Origin: CALJFL01 sp039964455
Lineage (GTDB): Bacteria > Pseudomonadota > Gammaproteobacteria > Pseudomonadales > Halieaceae
Direction of reading: 5' to 3'
Length of the DNA: 64,000 nt
Assembly (NCBI GenBank): GCA_039964455.1
Contig: JBDVXK010000015.1
Span: 1-64,000 of the forward strand
This document shows, piece by piece, positions 8,640 to 17,129 of this stretch. The first letter of the stretch is position 1. Every line of letters starts with the position of its first letter. The notes beneath the pieces were generated by a model. That model ran no database searches, was not told where the DNA came from, and saw only the letters and a list, made by a program, of their open reading frames with translations. Position numbers and translations under genes: made by a program.

Positions 8640-9437
8640 ATGAAATCTGTGATAGCTATTGTGCTGGCACTGTTAGTGAGCCCGCTGGCGACGGCACTGG
8701 ACTGGAAAGTTGCCCTTGAAGGCGCGCACCGCGATGAGGCTAATAAGGTTCGCGATGAGGCGAGACATCCGCGTGAGACGCTGGAGTTTTTCGGTCTCAG
8801 TGACGGTATGACCGTTGTGGAAGTGTCACCAGGCGGTGGTTGGTACACCGAAGTTCTGGCGCCATTGATGCACGATAACGGTACCTACTATGCAGCCCAT
8901 CATAGCCTGAATGCTCCCGGCAGCTACGCCAGGAACTCGCTTGGTAAATACCTGCAGAAAATGGCAGCCGATTCGGACCTCTATGGTGGCGTTGTTATCA
9001 CCCAACTACGGCCCCCAGAGCAGGTTGAACTGGCACCCGCTGGCAGCGCAGACATGGTGGTGGCTTTCCGTAATGTCCACAGCTGGATGCGGGCAGACGC
9101 ACTGGACACAATCCTTGCAGCGATTTACACCGCGCTGAAACCGGGTGGCGTGTTTGGCGTGGTGCAGCACAGGGCGGCCGGAGATATCACTCTGGAGCAG
9201 ATCAAAAAGAGCGGTTACGTTCCCACCAATCTTGTAATCGACGCAGCGAAGAAAGCCGGGTTTGAGCTGGCAGGGCAGTCTGAAATCAATGCCAACCCCA
9301 AAGATACTGCTGACCATCCTAAGGGTGTATGGAGTCTTCCGCCGGTTCTGCGAGGCGGCGATGTCGACCGGGAAGATTTTGTAGCCATAGGCGAAAGCGA
9401 TCGCATGACCCTGAAGTTCGTTAAACCAGGCGCTTGA
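8640..9437 (+). CDS. Class I methyltransferase-like protein with a signal peptide
   Basis: The 265-residue protein begins with a convincing signal peptide (1-19). A Rossmann-type methyltransferase fold follows: VVEVSPGGGWYTEVLAP (about 60-76) is the motif I region, and LKPGGVFGVVQHR comes later. Homologues are annotated as predicted methyltransferases, but the signal peptide implies export, where SAM should be absent. The fold may therefore have been reused for another task. AAGGAGATA sits just ahead of the ATG. The stop codon overlaps the ATG of the YheU-like gene (TGATG). Confidence 0.8.
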   Translation: MKSVIAIVLALLVSPLATALDWKVALEGAHRDEANKVRDEARHPRETLEFFGLSDGMTVVEVSPGGGWYTEVLAPLMHDNGTYYAAHHSLNAPGSYARNSLGKYLQKMAADSDLYGGVVITQLRPPEQVELAPAGSADMVVAFRNVHSWMRADALDTILAAIYTALKPGGVFGVVQHRAAGDITLEQIKKSGYVPTNLVIDAAKKAGFELAGQSEINANPKDTADHPKGVWSLPPVLRGGDVDREDFVAIGESDRMTLKFVKPGA

Positions 9438-9679
9438 TGGCGGCTTTTGTCGAAGTACCGTTTCAGCGGCTGGATCCAGCAGTGCTAGGTGCACTGCTGG
9501 AGGACTTTGCCAGTCGTGATGGCACCGACTACGGCGAACGCGAGCATACGCTTGTGGAAAAGACGGCCCAATTACATGGCCAGTTGGTAAGCGGCGATCT
9601 GGCCTTGCTGTACGACGCTGACAGCGAACAGTGGGATCTGGTCGCGCGAGACTACGCCGATAGTGTGCTCAGTGACTAA
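9437..9679 (+). CDS. YheU family small protein
   Basis: The 80-residue cytosolic protein matches the YheU/UPF0270 pattern: VPFQRLDPAVLGALLEDF followed by REGTDYGE-like SRDGTDYGEREHTL, then QLVSGDLALLYD. Function is unknown. I start it at the ATG of 9437, which overlaps the previous stop as TGATG; a TTG three bases earlier is also in frame. It sits nine bases before tusA in a tight plus-strand run, suggesting co-transcription with the sulfur-relay and EF-P modification genes. Confidence 0.85.
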   Translation: MAAFVEVPFQRLDPAVLGALLEDFASRDGTDYGEREHTLVEKTAQLHGQLVSGDLALLYDADSEQWDLVARDYADSVLSD

Positions 9680-9687
9680 ACAAAGAC

Positions 9688-9933
9688 ATGCAACACACCC
9701 CTGACCACATTCTCGATGTAACCGGCCTGTTTTGTCCTGAGCCTGTGATGCTTCTGCATAACAAGATACGCGACATAAAAGAGGGGGAGCTCTTGCAGGT
9801 GCTGGCGACAGACCCTGCAACTCAGCGTGATATACCTAAATTCTGCACGTTTCTGGGTCACGAGCTTGTCGAGCAAGATGAGTTTGACGGCAACTACCGT
9901 TACCTATTACGTAAGTCAGGGCCTGACGCATGA
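9688..9933 (+). CDS. tusA: TusA family sulfur carrier
   Basis: The 81-residue protein has the TusA hallmark GLFCPEPVM, with Cys16 as the persulfide carrier. It is followed by the two-strand, two-helix core including a DPATQRDIPKFC segment. TusA takes sulfur from the cysteine desulfurase IscS and passes it toward tRNA 2-thiouridine synthesis and molybdenum cofactor sulfur supply. The family length is about 80. The stop overlaps the epmC start (ATGA). The moaCDE genes lie about 11 kb away in this window. Confidence 0.92.
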   Translation: MQHTPDHILDVTGLFCPEPVMLLHNKIRDIKEGELLQVLATDPATQRDIPKFCTFLGHELVEQDEFDGNYRYLLRKSGPDA

Positions 9934-10508
9934 CTGCGCAACAACGTATCACCATGGCCAGTGCGGCGCGTTTTGATAGCCAGCGACTGGAGCGGGTATT
10001 CAGTCATTGCTTTGCCGAGTCGCAGTCTACGCTGCTGCAGGGCGGGGCCAAAGAACCCTTCTATGCTCCCGCAGAGGGCGCTGAGTGCTATCACGAACTG
10101 CATTACCGTGAGGACTACTTTGCCAGCGCACTTCACGAAGTTTCCCACTGGTGCATAGCAGGTTCCGCCAGGCGACTGCGCGCCGATTTTGGCTACTGGT
10201 ACGCTCCTGAGGGCCGCAATGCCGAACAGCAGCTTGCCTTTGAGTCAGTTGAAAGCAGGCCGCAGGCCCTGGAGTGGTTATTTTCCAAAGCCTGTGGGTT
10301 TCCGTTTCAGGTAAGCCTGGATAATTTCAGCGAAGATGCCAGCACGTATCGCCTACGGTTTGTCGCTGAGGTCTATGCGCAGGCGCTTAACTGGCAGTCC
10401 GGCGGGCTGCCGTCCAGGGCTCAACAGTTCTTTGCCGCATTGAGCGAGGAATTTGGCACCGCGCTATCGGTTGCTTCGGTGAGTCTGTCGCAGACTGAAC
10501 TGGGCTGA
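9930..10508 (+). CDS. epmC: Elongation factor P hydroxylase
   Basis: EpmC (YfcM) hydroxylates the beta-lysylated lysine of elongation factor P. The 192-residue protein carries the conserved FYASALHEVSHWCIAG block; His69, Glu70 and His73 form the metal site. RRLRADFGYWYAPEGR and the later PQALEWLF segment are also conserved in the E. coli protein, which is about the same size. Its partners EpmA, EpmB and Efp are not in the window. It overlaps tusA by four bases and is followed six bases later by the exonuclease gene. Confidence 0.93.
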   Translation: MTAQQRITMASAARFDSQRLERVFSHCFAESQSTLLQGGAKEPFYAPAEGAECYHELHYREDYFASALHEVSHWCIAGSARRLRADFGYWYAPEGRNAEQQLAFESVESRPQALEWLFSKACGFPFQVSLDNFSEDASTYRLRFVAEVYAQALNWQSGGLPSRAQQFFAALSEEFGTALSVASVSLSQTELG

Positions 10509-10513
10509 AGCGT

Positions 10514-11416
10514 ATGCAGCGCGCCTGGCTAATCGACTCATCAATTTATATTTTCAGGGCCTGGTTTTCACTGCCGGACCGTTGGCATACCGAAGACGGC
10601 ATGCCGCTGAATGCGCTGTACGGCTATGTAGGCTTTTTAGTGGACTTTCTCACCGACACCCAAATGCCACAGCATTGTGCGGCTGCCTTCGATGAGAGCC
10701 TGGGCACGTGTTTCCGCAATGACATTTACCCCGGCTACAAAGCCAGTAGAGAGCTTCCGGATGAGGCGCTGGCCTTTCAGCTGGAAGCGTGTCGCAAGGC
10801 TACCGACCTTCTGGGAATACCCAGCTATAGCGGTGAGCGTTATGAGGCCGACGACTATCTCGCAACGCTTGCGCGTCTGTGCAGGCAGCAGGGTTTGGCG
10901 GTAACCGTGGTTACCCGCGACAAGGATTTAGGCCAGATCCTGGCGGTCGAGAATGATCACTGGTGGGACTTTGCCGGTAACGTGCAACTCAACCCCGAAG
11001 GCTTTGCGCAGAAGCACGGTGTGCGTCCAGAGCAATTTGGTGATTTCCTGGCGTTGGTAGGCGACTCTGTTGACGACATTCCCGGGATTCCGGGCGTGGG
11101 GGCTAAGACAGCAGCAGCTCTTCTGGCGGAATATGGAACGCTAGAGGAAGTCGAGGCCAACCTGACGGAGGTTTCCAGCCTCAGTATTCGTGGCGCAAAA
11201 AGTTTGCAGAACAAGTTGGAGCTGCACTGGCCGCAAGCCTGCCTCGCGCAGCAGTTAACGCGGTTAGAGGATAAAGTGCCTGGTCTGGAAGAGGTGCCAT
11301 CCTATAAGCCAGACAGCAGCAATATTGCAGCACTCGTGGATTACCTGAATTCTTTGGGGCTTTCTGGTCCGCTCCCGCGACGCTGTCAGAAGCTTGCCGA
11401 GGCGATGAGCCCATGA
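10514..11416 (+). CDS. xni: 5'-3' exonuclease / flap endonuclease Xni-like
   Basis: This 300-residue protein is a stand-alone relative of the 5' nuclease domain of DNA polymerase I. Acidic metal-binding residues occur in WLIDSSIY (Asp8), in YEADDYLATL, and in VVTRDKDLGQI. The helix-hairpin-helix region GVGAKTAAALLAEYG lies near 195-209 after LVGDSVDDIPG. Such proteins act on flapped or forked DNA. Its ATGA overlap with pdxB couples the two genes. E. coli Xni is shorter (about 250 residues), so the symbol is a family-level choice. Confidence 0.85.
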   Translation: MQRAWLIDSSIYIFRAWFSLPDRWHTEDGMPLNALYGYVGFLVDFLTDTQMPQHCAAAFDESLGTCFRNDIYPGYKASRELPDEALAFQLEACRKATDLLGIPSYSGERYEADDYLATLARLCRQQGLAVTVVTRDKDLGQILAVENDHWWDFAGNVQLNPEGFAQKHGVRPEQFGDFLALVGDSVDDIPGIPGVGAKTAAALLAEYGTLEEVEANLTEVSSLSIRGAKSLQNKLELHWPQACLAQQLTRLEDKVPGLEEVPSYKPDSSNIAALVDYLNSLGLSGPLPRRCQKLAEAMSP

Positions 11417-12558
11417 CTGTGTTGCGTGTTGTTGCCGATGCGAATATGCCGGGGCTCGATGACCTTGAGGGCGTCAGCGTGGACTATTGTGAGGGCAGGG
11501 AGATTCAGACTCATCACCTGCAAGAGGCAGATGCCTTGCTGGTCAGGTCGGTTACCCAGGTCAACGAAGCACTGCTGGCAGGTACTGCGGTGCGGTTTGT
11601 CGGCACGGCAACCAGCGGATTTGATCATGTGGACCGGGCGTATCTGGCTGAAGCGGGCATTGGTTTTAGTCACGCGCCAGGCAGTAATGCCAATTCGGTG
11701 GTTGAGTATGTATTGGCGGCCATTGCCCATGTTGAAGACTATCTGGAGCAATTACTGGCCGGTGACAGGGTTGGTGTTATTGGCTTCGGCAATATCGGCC
11801 AACTTTTGTGTCAGAGGCTGGCAGCGCTGGAGATCGATTTCTGCTGTTATGACCCCTGGCTTGATCAGGCCACCGTGGCTAATGCTGCTACTTTGGAGGA
11901 GGTGCTGGCTTGTCGGGTGATCACATTGCACCCATCTTTAACTCTCGCGTCCCCTTGGCCAAGCCGGCACCTGCTTGGTGTGGAGGAGCTAGCGCAAATC
12001 AGCGCAAAGCAGTTGCTCATCAATGCCAGTCGCGGCGAAGTTATCGACAATGCTGCTCTGCTAAATCAGCTGCAGCGACATGCTGAGTGGCCGGTGGTGC
12101 TGGATGTCTGGGAGGGTGAGCCAGCGCTCGATCCTCGTCTACTGGAATGCGTGGTTATTGGCAGCGCGCACATCGCCGGCTATAGCCTGGACAGTAAATT
12201 TAAAGCGACCGATATGCTGCTGGCGGCTATGGCCAGCAACCTTGGGCTGCCCAAAATGAGTTCGTCGCTTTCTTCACAGCAGCCAGAACCTGTTTCGTTG
12301 GCGTGGCCTTTAACCGACGCGCAAATTCTGCGTAGCCTGCTGGGCCTGCGTTACCAGATCATGGACGACGACAAACTGCTGCGGGATGTGGCTGCGAATG
12401 CCGCTGGAGACAGTGAGGTCTTGGCCGCAAGTTTTGATCGCTTGCGCAAAACCTATGCCCAGCGCCGTGAGCTCGCTGGTAGTGCAGTCGTTGGCGCTAC
12501 GGGGAATGCCAGCAGACTGGCCCTGGCGCTGGGCTGCCACACCGATGCAGAGGCATGA
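11413..12558 (+). CDS. pdxB: Erythronate-4-phosphate dehydrogenase
   Basis: PdxB oxidises 4-phosphoerythronate in the DXP-dependent route to pyridoxal 5'-phosphate. The 381-residue protein shows the D-2-hydroxyacid dehydrogenase arrangement: an N-terminal substrate domain (VRSVTQVNEALL), the NAD-binding loop GVIGFGNIGQ near 117-126, and the conserved INASRGEVID and LDVWEGEP segments. The C-terminal dimerisation region is also present. The length is the family norm of about 380. It overlaps xni by four bases and precedes the NAD kinase-like gene by four. Confidence 0.95.
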   Translation: MTVLRVVADANMPGLDDLEGVSVDYCEGREIQTHHLQEADALLVRSVTQVNEALLAGTAVRFVGTATSGFDHVDRAYLAEAGIGFSHAPGSNANSVVEYVLAAIAHVEDYLEQLLAGDRVGVIGFGNIGQLLCQRLAALEIDFCCYDPWLDQATVANAATLEEVLACRVITLHPSLTLASPWPSRHLLGVEELAQISAKQLLINASRGEVIDNAALLNQLQRHAEWPVVLDVWEGEPALDPRLLECVVIGSAHIAGYSLDSKFKATDMLLAAMASNLGLPKMSSSLSSQQPEPVSLAWPLTDAQILRSLLGLRYQIMDDDKLLRDVAANAAGDSEVLAASFDRLRKTYAQRRELAGSAVVGATGNASRLALALGCHTDAEA

Positions 12559-12562
12559 TCCG

Positions 12563-13702
12563 ATGACGTCTGCACTGCACATTGGGCTTATCGTCAATCC
12601 GCTAGCCGGCTTAGGCGGCGCATTGGCCCTGAAAGGCAGCGATGGTGAAGCGCTACGCCAGCGTGTAAGCGAACTGCAGCCCGAGCAAAAACGTCGAGCC
12701 GCCCAAAGGGTAGAGCGCGCCCTGGCGATGTTGCTGTCACGCCAGGCGGAGGTAAGTTTCACTGCCTGGTCTGGACCGATGGGCGGAGATGCTTTGAAAC
12801 AGGCGGGGTTTTCCGCAACAGTGCTTAACGATACCGGCGAGAGCCTGTCGACTGCTGATGACACGCGGCGTGCGGCTGAAGCGATGCTAGAGCAGGAAGT
12901 TGATTTGCTTGTTTTTGCAGGCGGAGATGGCACCGCCAGGGATATCTTTGATGCGGTTGGCAGCGATTTCCCAGTGTTGGGTATTCCCTGTGGCGTAAAG
13001 ATGCACTCCGGGGTCTTTGCCGTGTCTCCCGAAGCGGCAGGGGAGCTGTTGCTACAACTGCTAGCCGGTGGCCTTGTGGGCCTGCAGTTGCGCGAAGTAC
13101 GTGATATCGATGAGGACGCGTTCCGTCAGGACGTTGTCAAGGCGCGCTTTTACGGTGAGATGCTGGTGCCAGCCCAGGGACAGTATCTTCAGCAAACCAA
13201 GATAGGCGGTCGCGAGAGCCCGGATCTTGTTGCCGCCGACATCGCCGACTGGATGTCTGAAAGTTTCGATCCTGAAACCCTGTATTTGTTCGGCCCGGGC
13301 TCGACCACCGCCGGAATCATGGCATCGCTGGGATTGCCGGGGACCCTGTTGGGCGTGGATGTGGTGCGTAATAATGAGGTTTTGGTAAACGATGCCGACG
13401 AGGAAACCCTGCTGCAGTTGCTCTCTGAGCATACGGGCAAAGCTGAAATACTGGTCACAGCGATAGGCGGGCAGGGGCATATTTTTGGTAGGGGTAACCA
13501 GCAGTTTTCCCCGGCAGTGATTCGCGCCGTAGGCATCGATAACATCACTGTGGTGGCAGCTAAATCAAAGATCTCCGGCCTGGAGGGGCGCCCACTTTTT
13601 GTAGATACCAATGATCCAGCCCTTGATAAGGTGTTGTCGGGGTATCGTCAGGTGCTTACCGGCTATGATGACCACGTGCTGTACCGGGTAGCCTCTGCTT
13701 AG
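12563..13702 (+). CDS. ATP-NAD kinase family protein
   Basis: The 379-residue protein carries the NAD kinase-type nucleotide motif GGDGTAR at 120-126 and an N-terminal IGLIVNPLAGLGG segment typical of the COG3199 branch, which differs from canonical NadK. It also has GIPCGVKMHSGVFAVSP and a late TVVAAKSKISGL segment. It probably phosphorylates NAD or a related small molecule; the exact activity is not proven for this branch. I start it at the ATG of 12563, four bases after pdxB; the open frame reaches further upstream only as a shadow of pdxB. The stop overlaps the convergent neighbour by four bases. Confidence 0.85.
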   Translation: MTSALHIGLIVNPLAGLGGALALKGSDGEALRQRVSELQPEQKRRAAQRVERALAMLLSRQAEVSFTAWSGPMGGDALKQAGFSATVLNDTGESLSTADDTRRAAEAMLEQEVDLLVFAGGDGTARDIFDAVGSDFPVLGIPCGVKMHSGVFAVSPEAAGELLLQLLAGGLVGLQLREVRDIDEDAFRQDVVKARFYGEMLVPAQGQYLQQTKIGGRESPDLVAADIADWMSESFDPETLYLFGPGSTTAGIMASLGLPGTLLGVDVVRNNEVLVNDADEETLLQLLSEHTGKAEILVTAIGGQGHIFGRGNQQFSPAVIRAVGIDNITVVAAKSKISGLEGRPLFVDTNDPALDKVLSGYRQVLTGYDDHVLYRVASA

Positions 13703-14151
13703 CGACCCATTGGCTGTTGAGCCAATAAATAGCTCACGCACTGCTTGAGTTTGATGCTGGACCCACCCCGAACCACTTTGCGCAATTGCGAGATGTTACT
13801 CAGCGACTCTTCCAGCATGCTGGGAGACATTTGCTGGGAGCTATGGCTATGTTCAAAGGGTTCTGTAGATCGGCTCGATAGCAGCAGAAAGCCGCGTTCG
13901 CTGAGCACAACCTGATCCAGTGCTTCTTCGCGAATGGTGGCGTAAAAATTCAGGTAGCCATGTTCGGCCAGCCAAACCATGGCGCTGAAGCACGCCTGAA
14001 AGCGCGGATGATGCAGGCCGAATTCGTCCGGCTCGTCCGGGCCACTGATATCCTCAACATAGAGGATGGACTTGCGTGGAAAGCAGGCATAAAGCGTCAG
14101 GAATATCTTGGCGACATCCCGATAAAAGTCTTCTATATGCAGATCGGCCAA
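13699..14151 (-). CDS. Conserved-looking hypothetical protein
   Basis: The 150-residue soluble protein has no signal peptide or membrane segment. It contains an EDFYRDVAKIFLTLYACFPRK stretch near the start, a WLAEHGYLNFYATIRE helix-like region, and an LVLSERGFLLLSSRS-type segment similar in feel to a winged-helix domain. I do not recognise a named family. It is convergent with the NAD kinase-like gene (four-base overlap) and divergent from msrB. The composition and tight packing make it a credible gene. Confidence 0.65.
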   Translation of the reverse strand: MADLHIEDFYRDVAKIFLTLYACFPRKSILYVEDISGPDEPDEFGLHHPRFQACFSAMVWLAEHGYLNFYATIREEALDQVVLSERGFLLLSSRSTEPFEHSHSSQQMSPSMLEESLSNISQLRKVVRGGSSIKLKQCVSYLLAQQPMGR

Positions 14152-14306
14152 GGTGGTAGTTAACCCAATTGATTAGTATCAGCGTAAGTCTAAGCGAACT
14201 ATTGGCAGTGAGCTAGCGTCAGGCGATTTGCAGCCTGCGCGAGCTTCGCTCACGAATCGCGAAACCTTTATACTGATGGCAACGAGATCAACAAGAGATA
14301 GATACC

Positions 14307-14696
14307 ATGAAAGATGACGAGCAGTGGCGTGACCAGTTAACCCCGGAAGAATTTCATGTTTGCCGCGAGAAGGGCACTGAGAGAGCTTTTTCAGGCGAGT
14401 ATTGGGATACCACCACAGATGGCGTTTATAACTGCCGGTGTTGCGGTGAGCCACTGTTTCTATCTGATACAAAGTTTGATGCCGGCTGTGGTTGGCCCAG
14501 CTTTTTCAAGCCGGCCACCGAAGAAGTCATCGAAGAGGCCACCGATAGCACCCACGGAATGATTCGCACTGAAGTGATGTGCAAGAAATGCGGTGCGCAT
14601 CTGGGGCACGTGTTTCCCGACGGGCCACAACCCACTGGCCTGCGATACTGTATTAACAGCGTTTCAATCAAGCTCGAGGAAGACGAAGCCGGGTAA
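14307..14696 (+). CDS. msrB: Peptide-methionine (R)-S-oxide reductase
   Basis: MsrB reduces the R form of methionine sulfoxide in oxidised proteins. In this 129-residue protein the catalytic cysteine is Cys114 in RYCINS. The likely resolving cysteine is Cys61 in GCGWPSF. Two CxxC zinc pairs are Cys43/Cys46 and Cys92/Cys95. No signal peptide is present, so it is the cytosolic form. The gene stands alone between a divergent hypothetical gene and convergent tRNA genes. A CCGGG/CCCGG hairpin spans its stop codon but has no T-run. Confidence 0.96.
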   Translation: MKDDEQWRDQLTPEEFHVCREKGTERAFSGEYWDTTTDGVYNCRCCGEPLFLSDTKFDAGCGWPSFFKPATEEVIEEATDSTHGMIRTEVMCKKCGAHLGHVFPDGPQPTGLRYCINSVSIKLEEDEAG

Positions 14697-14736
14697 TATC
14701 CCGGTGGGGGCGATGTAGAGCATGGAAGGGGAGAAA

Positions 14737-14812
14737 TGGAGCGGGAAACGAGATTCGAACTCGCGACCTCAACCTTGGCAAGGTTGCGCTCTACCAACTG
14801 AGCTATTCCCGC
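14737..14812 (-). tRNA. tRNA-Gly (anticodon GCC)
   Basis: The minus strand reads GCGGGAATAGCTCAGTTGG and folds as a complete cloverleaf. The anticodon loop CTTGCCAAG gives GCC, the T-arm is GTTCGAATC, and the acceptor stem GCGGGAA/TTCCCGC is closed. The 3' CCA is encoded. It is 76 bases long and follows tRNA-Glu by 13 bases, so both are probably processed from one transcript. Confidence 0.96.
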
Positions 14813-14825
14813 GGTATTGATCGAG

Positions 14826-14901
14826 TGGCGTCCCCTAGGGGGTTCGAACCCCTGTTACCGCCGTGAAAGGGCGGGGTCCTAGGCCACTAGACGAAGGGGA
14901 C
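14826..14901 (-). tRNA. tRNA-Glu (anticodon UUC)
   Basis: The minus strand begins GTCCCCTTCGTCTAGTGG and ends GGGGACGCCA with encoded CCA. The anticodon loop in CCCTTTCACGG gives TTC. The acceptor stem GTCCCCT/AGGGGAC pairs fully. At 76 bases it is the first gene of a Glu-Gly tRNA pair and has a strong promoter just upstream. Confidence 0.96.
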
Positions 14902-14927
14902 GCATAGGTCTCGATCAAGAGGCGCGC

Positions 14928-14956
14928 ATTTTAGGTAGCCAGCCCACTGGCGTCAA
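14928..14956 (-). promoter_or_regulatory. Sigma-70 promoter of the tRNA-Glu/tRNA-Gly pair
   Basis: On the minus strand a TTGACG -35 box and a TAAAAT -10 box are separated by exactly 17 bases. A GC-rich GCGCGCC discriminator follows, as in growth-rate and stringently controlled stable-RNA promoters. The tRNA-Glu 5' end lies 27 bases downstream of the -10 box. Confidence 0.8.
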
Positions 14957-14985
14957 CCCCTAAATGGCCATTTTCGCGCCTGTTT

Positions 14986-15369
14986 TCATTGTAACTTCAG
15001 CAGCTTAGCTCTCGCCGCGATCAGGTCCAGTGTCTCGCCTCTGGCAGCCGCCTCAGCCCGTAGATCGGTCAGTTGCTGGTGCTGCTCAATCTCATCGTCT
15101 GGCATGAAGTGCAGGCACTCACCACCGAGAAACCAGAGCAAATCACGTGGAAAGGTCGGTGCGAAATCAGGGTAGGTGGTGAACAGGCGGGCCACCAGGG
15201 TCTGGCCGTCGCTGTACAAGTCACGTTTGCCGCTAGCAAGCTCAACAAAGGCTGCCGCCAGCTCCTGCAGGCTATCTCCTTCTTCGAGAGAGCGTGTGCG
15301 TCGTTCAAAACCCTGGGCGAACTCGCTCAGTAGTTGTCTACAGTAAGTAAGGTATTGCTCATCGTTCAT
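14986..15369 (-). CDS. PA2817-like hypothetical protein
   Basis: The 127-residue acidic, soluble protein contains the segments YPDFAPTFPRDLLWFLGGEC and LHFMPDDEI, which I associate with the PA2817 family of pseudomonads and relatives; this is from memory, not a search. No catalytic motif is visible. It is transcribed toward the tRNA pair and lies divergent from the yadGH-queF operon; the two start codons are 72 bases apart. Confidence 0.65.
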   Translation of the reverse strand: MNDEQYLTYCRQLLSEFAQGFERRTRSLEEGDSLQELAAAFVELASGKRDLYSDGQTLVARLFTTYPDFAPTFPRDLLWFLGGECLHFMPDDEIEQHQQLTDLRAEAAARGETLDLIAARAKLLKLQ

Positions 15370-15441
15370 AGTGCAGTCGTTTGGCCGGTTGATTGCGGGT
15401 ACAATAGCGCGCTTGAATTTTATCGGGTATATCAGCAGCAG

Positions 15442-16359
15442 ATGATACCAGCACTTACGATTGAAAATCTCCGCAAGACCTACGGTAATGGCTTTGAAGC
15501 ACTCAAATCTATTGACCTGACAGTAGAGCAGGGCGATTTTTTTGCGTTGCTGGGGCCCAATGGTGCCGGCAAGTCGACCACCATCGGTATCATTTGCTCA
15601 CTGGTGTCCAAGAGTGGTGGCAAGGTCTCTGTCTACGACATCGATATCGACGAGGATTTTGCCGGCGCCAAGAAGAACATTGGCATCGTGCCCCAGGAGT
15701 TCAACTTCAACCAATTTGAAAAAGTTGAGGACATTGTTGTCAATCAGGGTGGCTACTATGGTTTGCCCGCACCGCTGGCCAAAGAGCGAACCGAAAAGTA
15801 CCTGAAGGCGCTGGGGCTTTGGGACAAGAAAGACACACCATCACGCATGCTGTCCGGTGGCATGAAGCGGCGCCTGATGATTGCCAGGGCACTCATTCAT
15901 GAGCCAAGGTTGCTGATACTTGATGAACCCACTGCCGGTGTAGATATCGAAATGCGCCGGTCAATGTGGGAGTTTCTCAAAGAAATTAATGCCCAGGGTA
16001 CAACCATCATATTGACGACGCACTATCTTGAAGAGGCTGAGGCCCTGTGTCGCAATATCGCCATTATCAATAACGGTGAAATCGTCCAGAACAGCTCGAT
16101 AAGGGATTTGCTACGACAGTTGCACCGCGAGGTCTTTATTCTCGATTGTGTTGAAGACCTGCCGGCATCGGTGGCAATAGAGTCGTTTGTATCCCGGCGA
16201 ATCGACGATCACTCGCTGGAAGTTGAAGTGGAGAAAGGGCAGCACATTAATGACGTTTTCGAGCAGCTTGATGCTCTGGGTATTCATATCAGCAGCATGC
16301 GAAATCGCGCTAATCGTCTGGAAGAAATGTTTGTGACCCTGGTGGAGGGTTCAGCATGA
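15442..16359 (+). CDS. yadG: ABC transporter ATP-binding protein (YadG-like)
   Basis: The 305-residue ATPase has the Walker A GPNGAGKST at 38-46, the ABC signature LSGGMKRR and the Walker B LLILDEPTAGVD, with a switch histidine in LTTHYLEEAE. It should energise the permease encoded directly downstream in an ABC-2 type exporter. I start at the ATG of 15442, which gives the normal N-terminus IPALTIENLRKTYGNG; the frame extends upstream by 36 residues over the divergent gene without family character. Its stop overlaps the yadH ATG by four bases. Confidence 0.9.
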   Translation: MIPALTIENLRKTYGNGFEALKSIDLTVEQGDFFALLGPNGAGKSTTIGIICSLVSKSGGKVSVYDIDIDEDFAGAKKNIGIVPQEFNFNQFEKVEDIVVNQGGYYGLPAPLAKERTEKYLKALGLWDKKDTPSRMLSGGMKRRLMIARALIHEPRLLILDEPTAGVDIEMRRSMWEFLKEINAQGTTIILTTHYLEEAEALCRNIAIINNGEIVQNSSIRDLLRQLHREVFILDCVEDLPASVAIESFVSRRIDDHSLEVEVEKGQHINDVFEQLDALGIHISSMRNRANRLEEMFVTLVEGSA

Positions 16360-17129
16360 GTCCCCACGAGCAGTTAATCGCCTTCCTGACCATTGTCCGT
16401 AAAGAGATTAAACGGTACCTGAGGATCTGGACACAGACCCTGCTGCCCTCGGCCATCACCATGTCACTGTATTTTGTGATTTTCGGAACCCTGATCGGGT
16501 CGCGTATCGGGGAAATGGGTGGTTTTACCTATATGGAGTTTGTAGTGCCTGGCCTGATCATGATGGCTATTGTCACTAACAGTTATTCCAACGTTGTTTC
16601 GTCGTTCTTTGGCTCGAAGTTCAATCACAGTGTAGAGGAGCTACTGGTTTCCCCAACGCCTAATTACGTCATTCTTATGGGTTACGTGGTGGGCGGCGTG
16701 TCTCGAGGCTTGTTCGTGGCGATTGTCGTGACCCTGGTGTCATTATTCTTCACCAGGCTGCAGATTCATAATTACTTCATTGTGCTGGCGGTGGTGCTGA
16801 TGACTTCGACGCTGTTTGCGCTCGCGGGTTTCATCAATGCAGTGTTTGCCAATAGCTTCGATGACATCTCGATCATTCCCACGTTCGTGCTGACCCCGCT
16901 GATTTACCTGGGCGGTGTGTTTTATTCGATGGATCTGTTGCCCCCGTTCTGGGCGGCGGTATCCAAGCTCAACCCGCTGGTATATGTGGTTAATGCATTT
17001 CGGTACGGCGTGCTTGGTGTGTCAGATGTGAGCCTCGGGTTTGCCCTGACCATGATTGCATGCTTCACCGCGGTCGCCTTTGCTGTGTGTATGCATCTTC
17101 TTAACAGCGGCACCCGATTGCGGCAGTGA
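16356..17129 (+). CDS. yadH: ABC-2 type transporter permease (YadH-like)
   Basis: The 257-residue inner-membrane protein has about six hydrophobic segments and an ABC-2 permease layout, including the conserved FTYMEFVVPGLIMMAIV and PLIYLGGVFYSMDLLP stretches. It partners the ATPase encoded just upstream. The exported substrate of YadGH-type systems is not established. The start overlaps yadG (ATGA) and the stop overlaps the GTG of queF, giving a translationally coupled trio. Confidence 0.9.
   Translation: MSPHEQLIAFLTIVRKEIKRYLRIWTQTLLPSAITMSLYFVIFGTLIGSRIGEMGGFTYMEFVVPGLIMMAIVTNSYSNVVSSFFGSKFNHSVEELLVSPTPNYVILMGYVVGGVSRGLFVAIVVTLVSLFFTRLQIHNYFIVLAVVLMTSTLFALAGFINAVFANSFDDISIIPTFVLTPLIYLGGVFYSMDLLPPFWAAVSKLNPLVYVVNAFRYGVLGVSDVSLGFALTMIACFTAVAFAVCMHLLNSGTRLRQ

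Noticed and set aside
12386..12562. N-terminal extension of the NAD kinase-like frame
   Set aside because: It lies inside pdxB in another frame; the ATG at 12563 gives the expected N-terminus.
14689..14704. CCGGG/CCCGG hairpin at the msrB stop as a terminator
   Set aside because: There is no T-run on either side, so termination is not supported.
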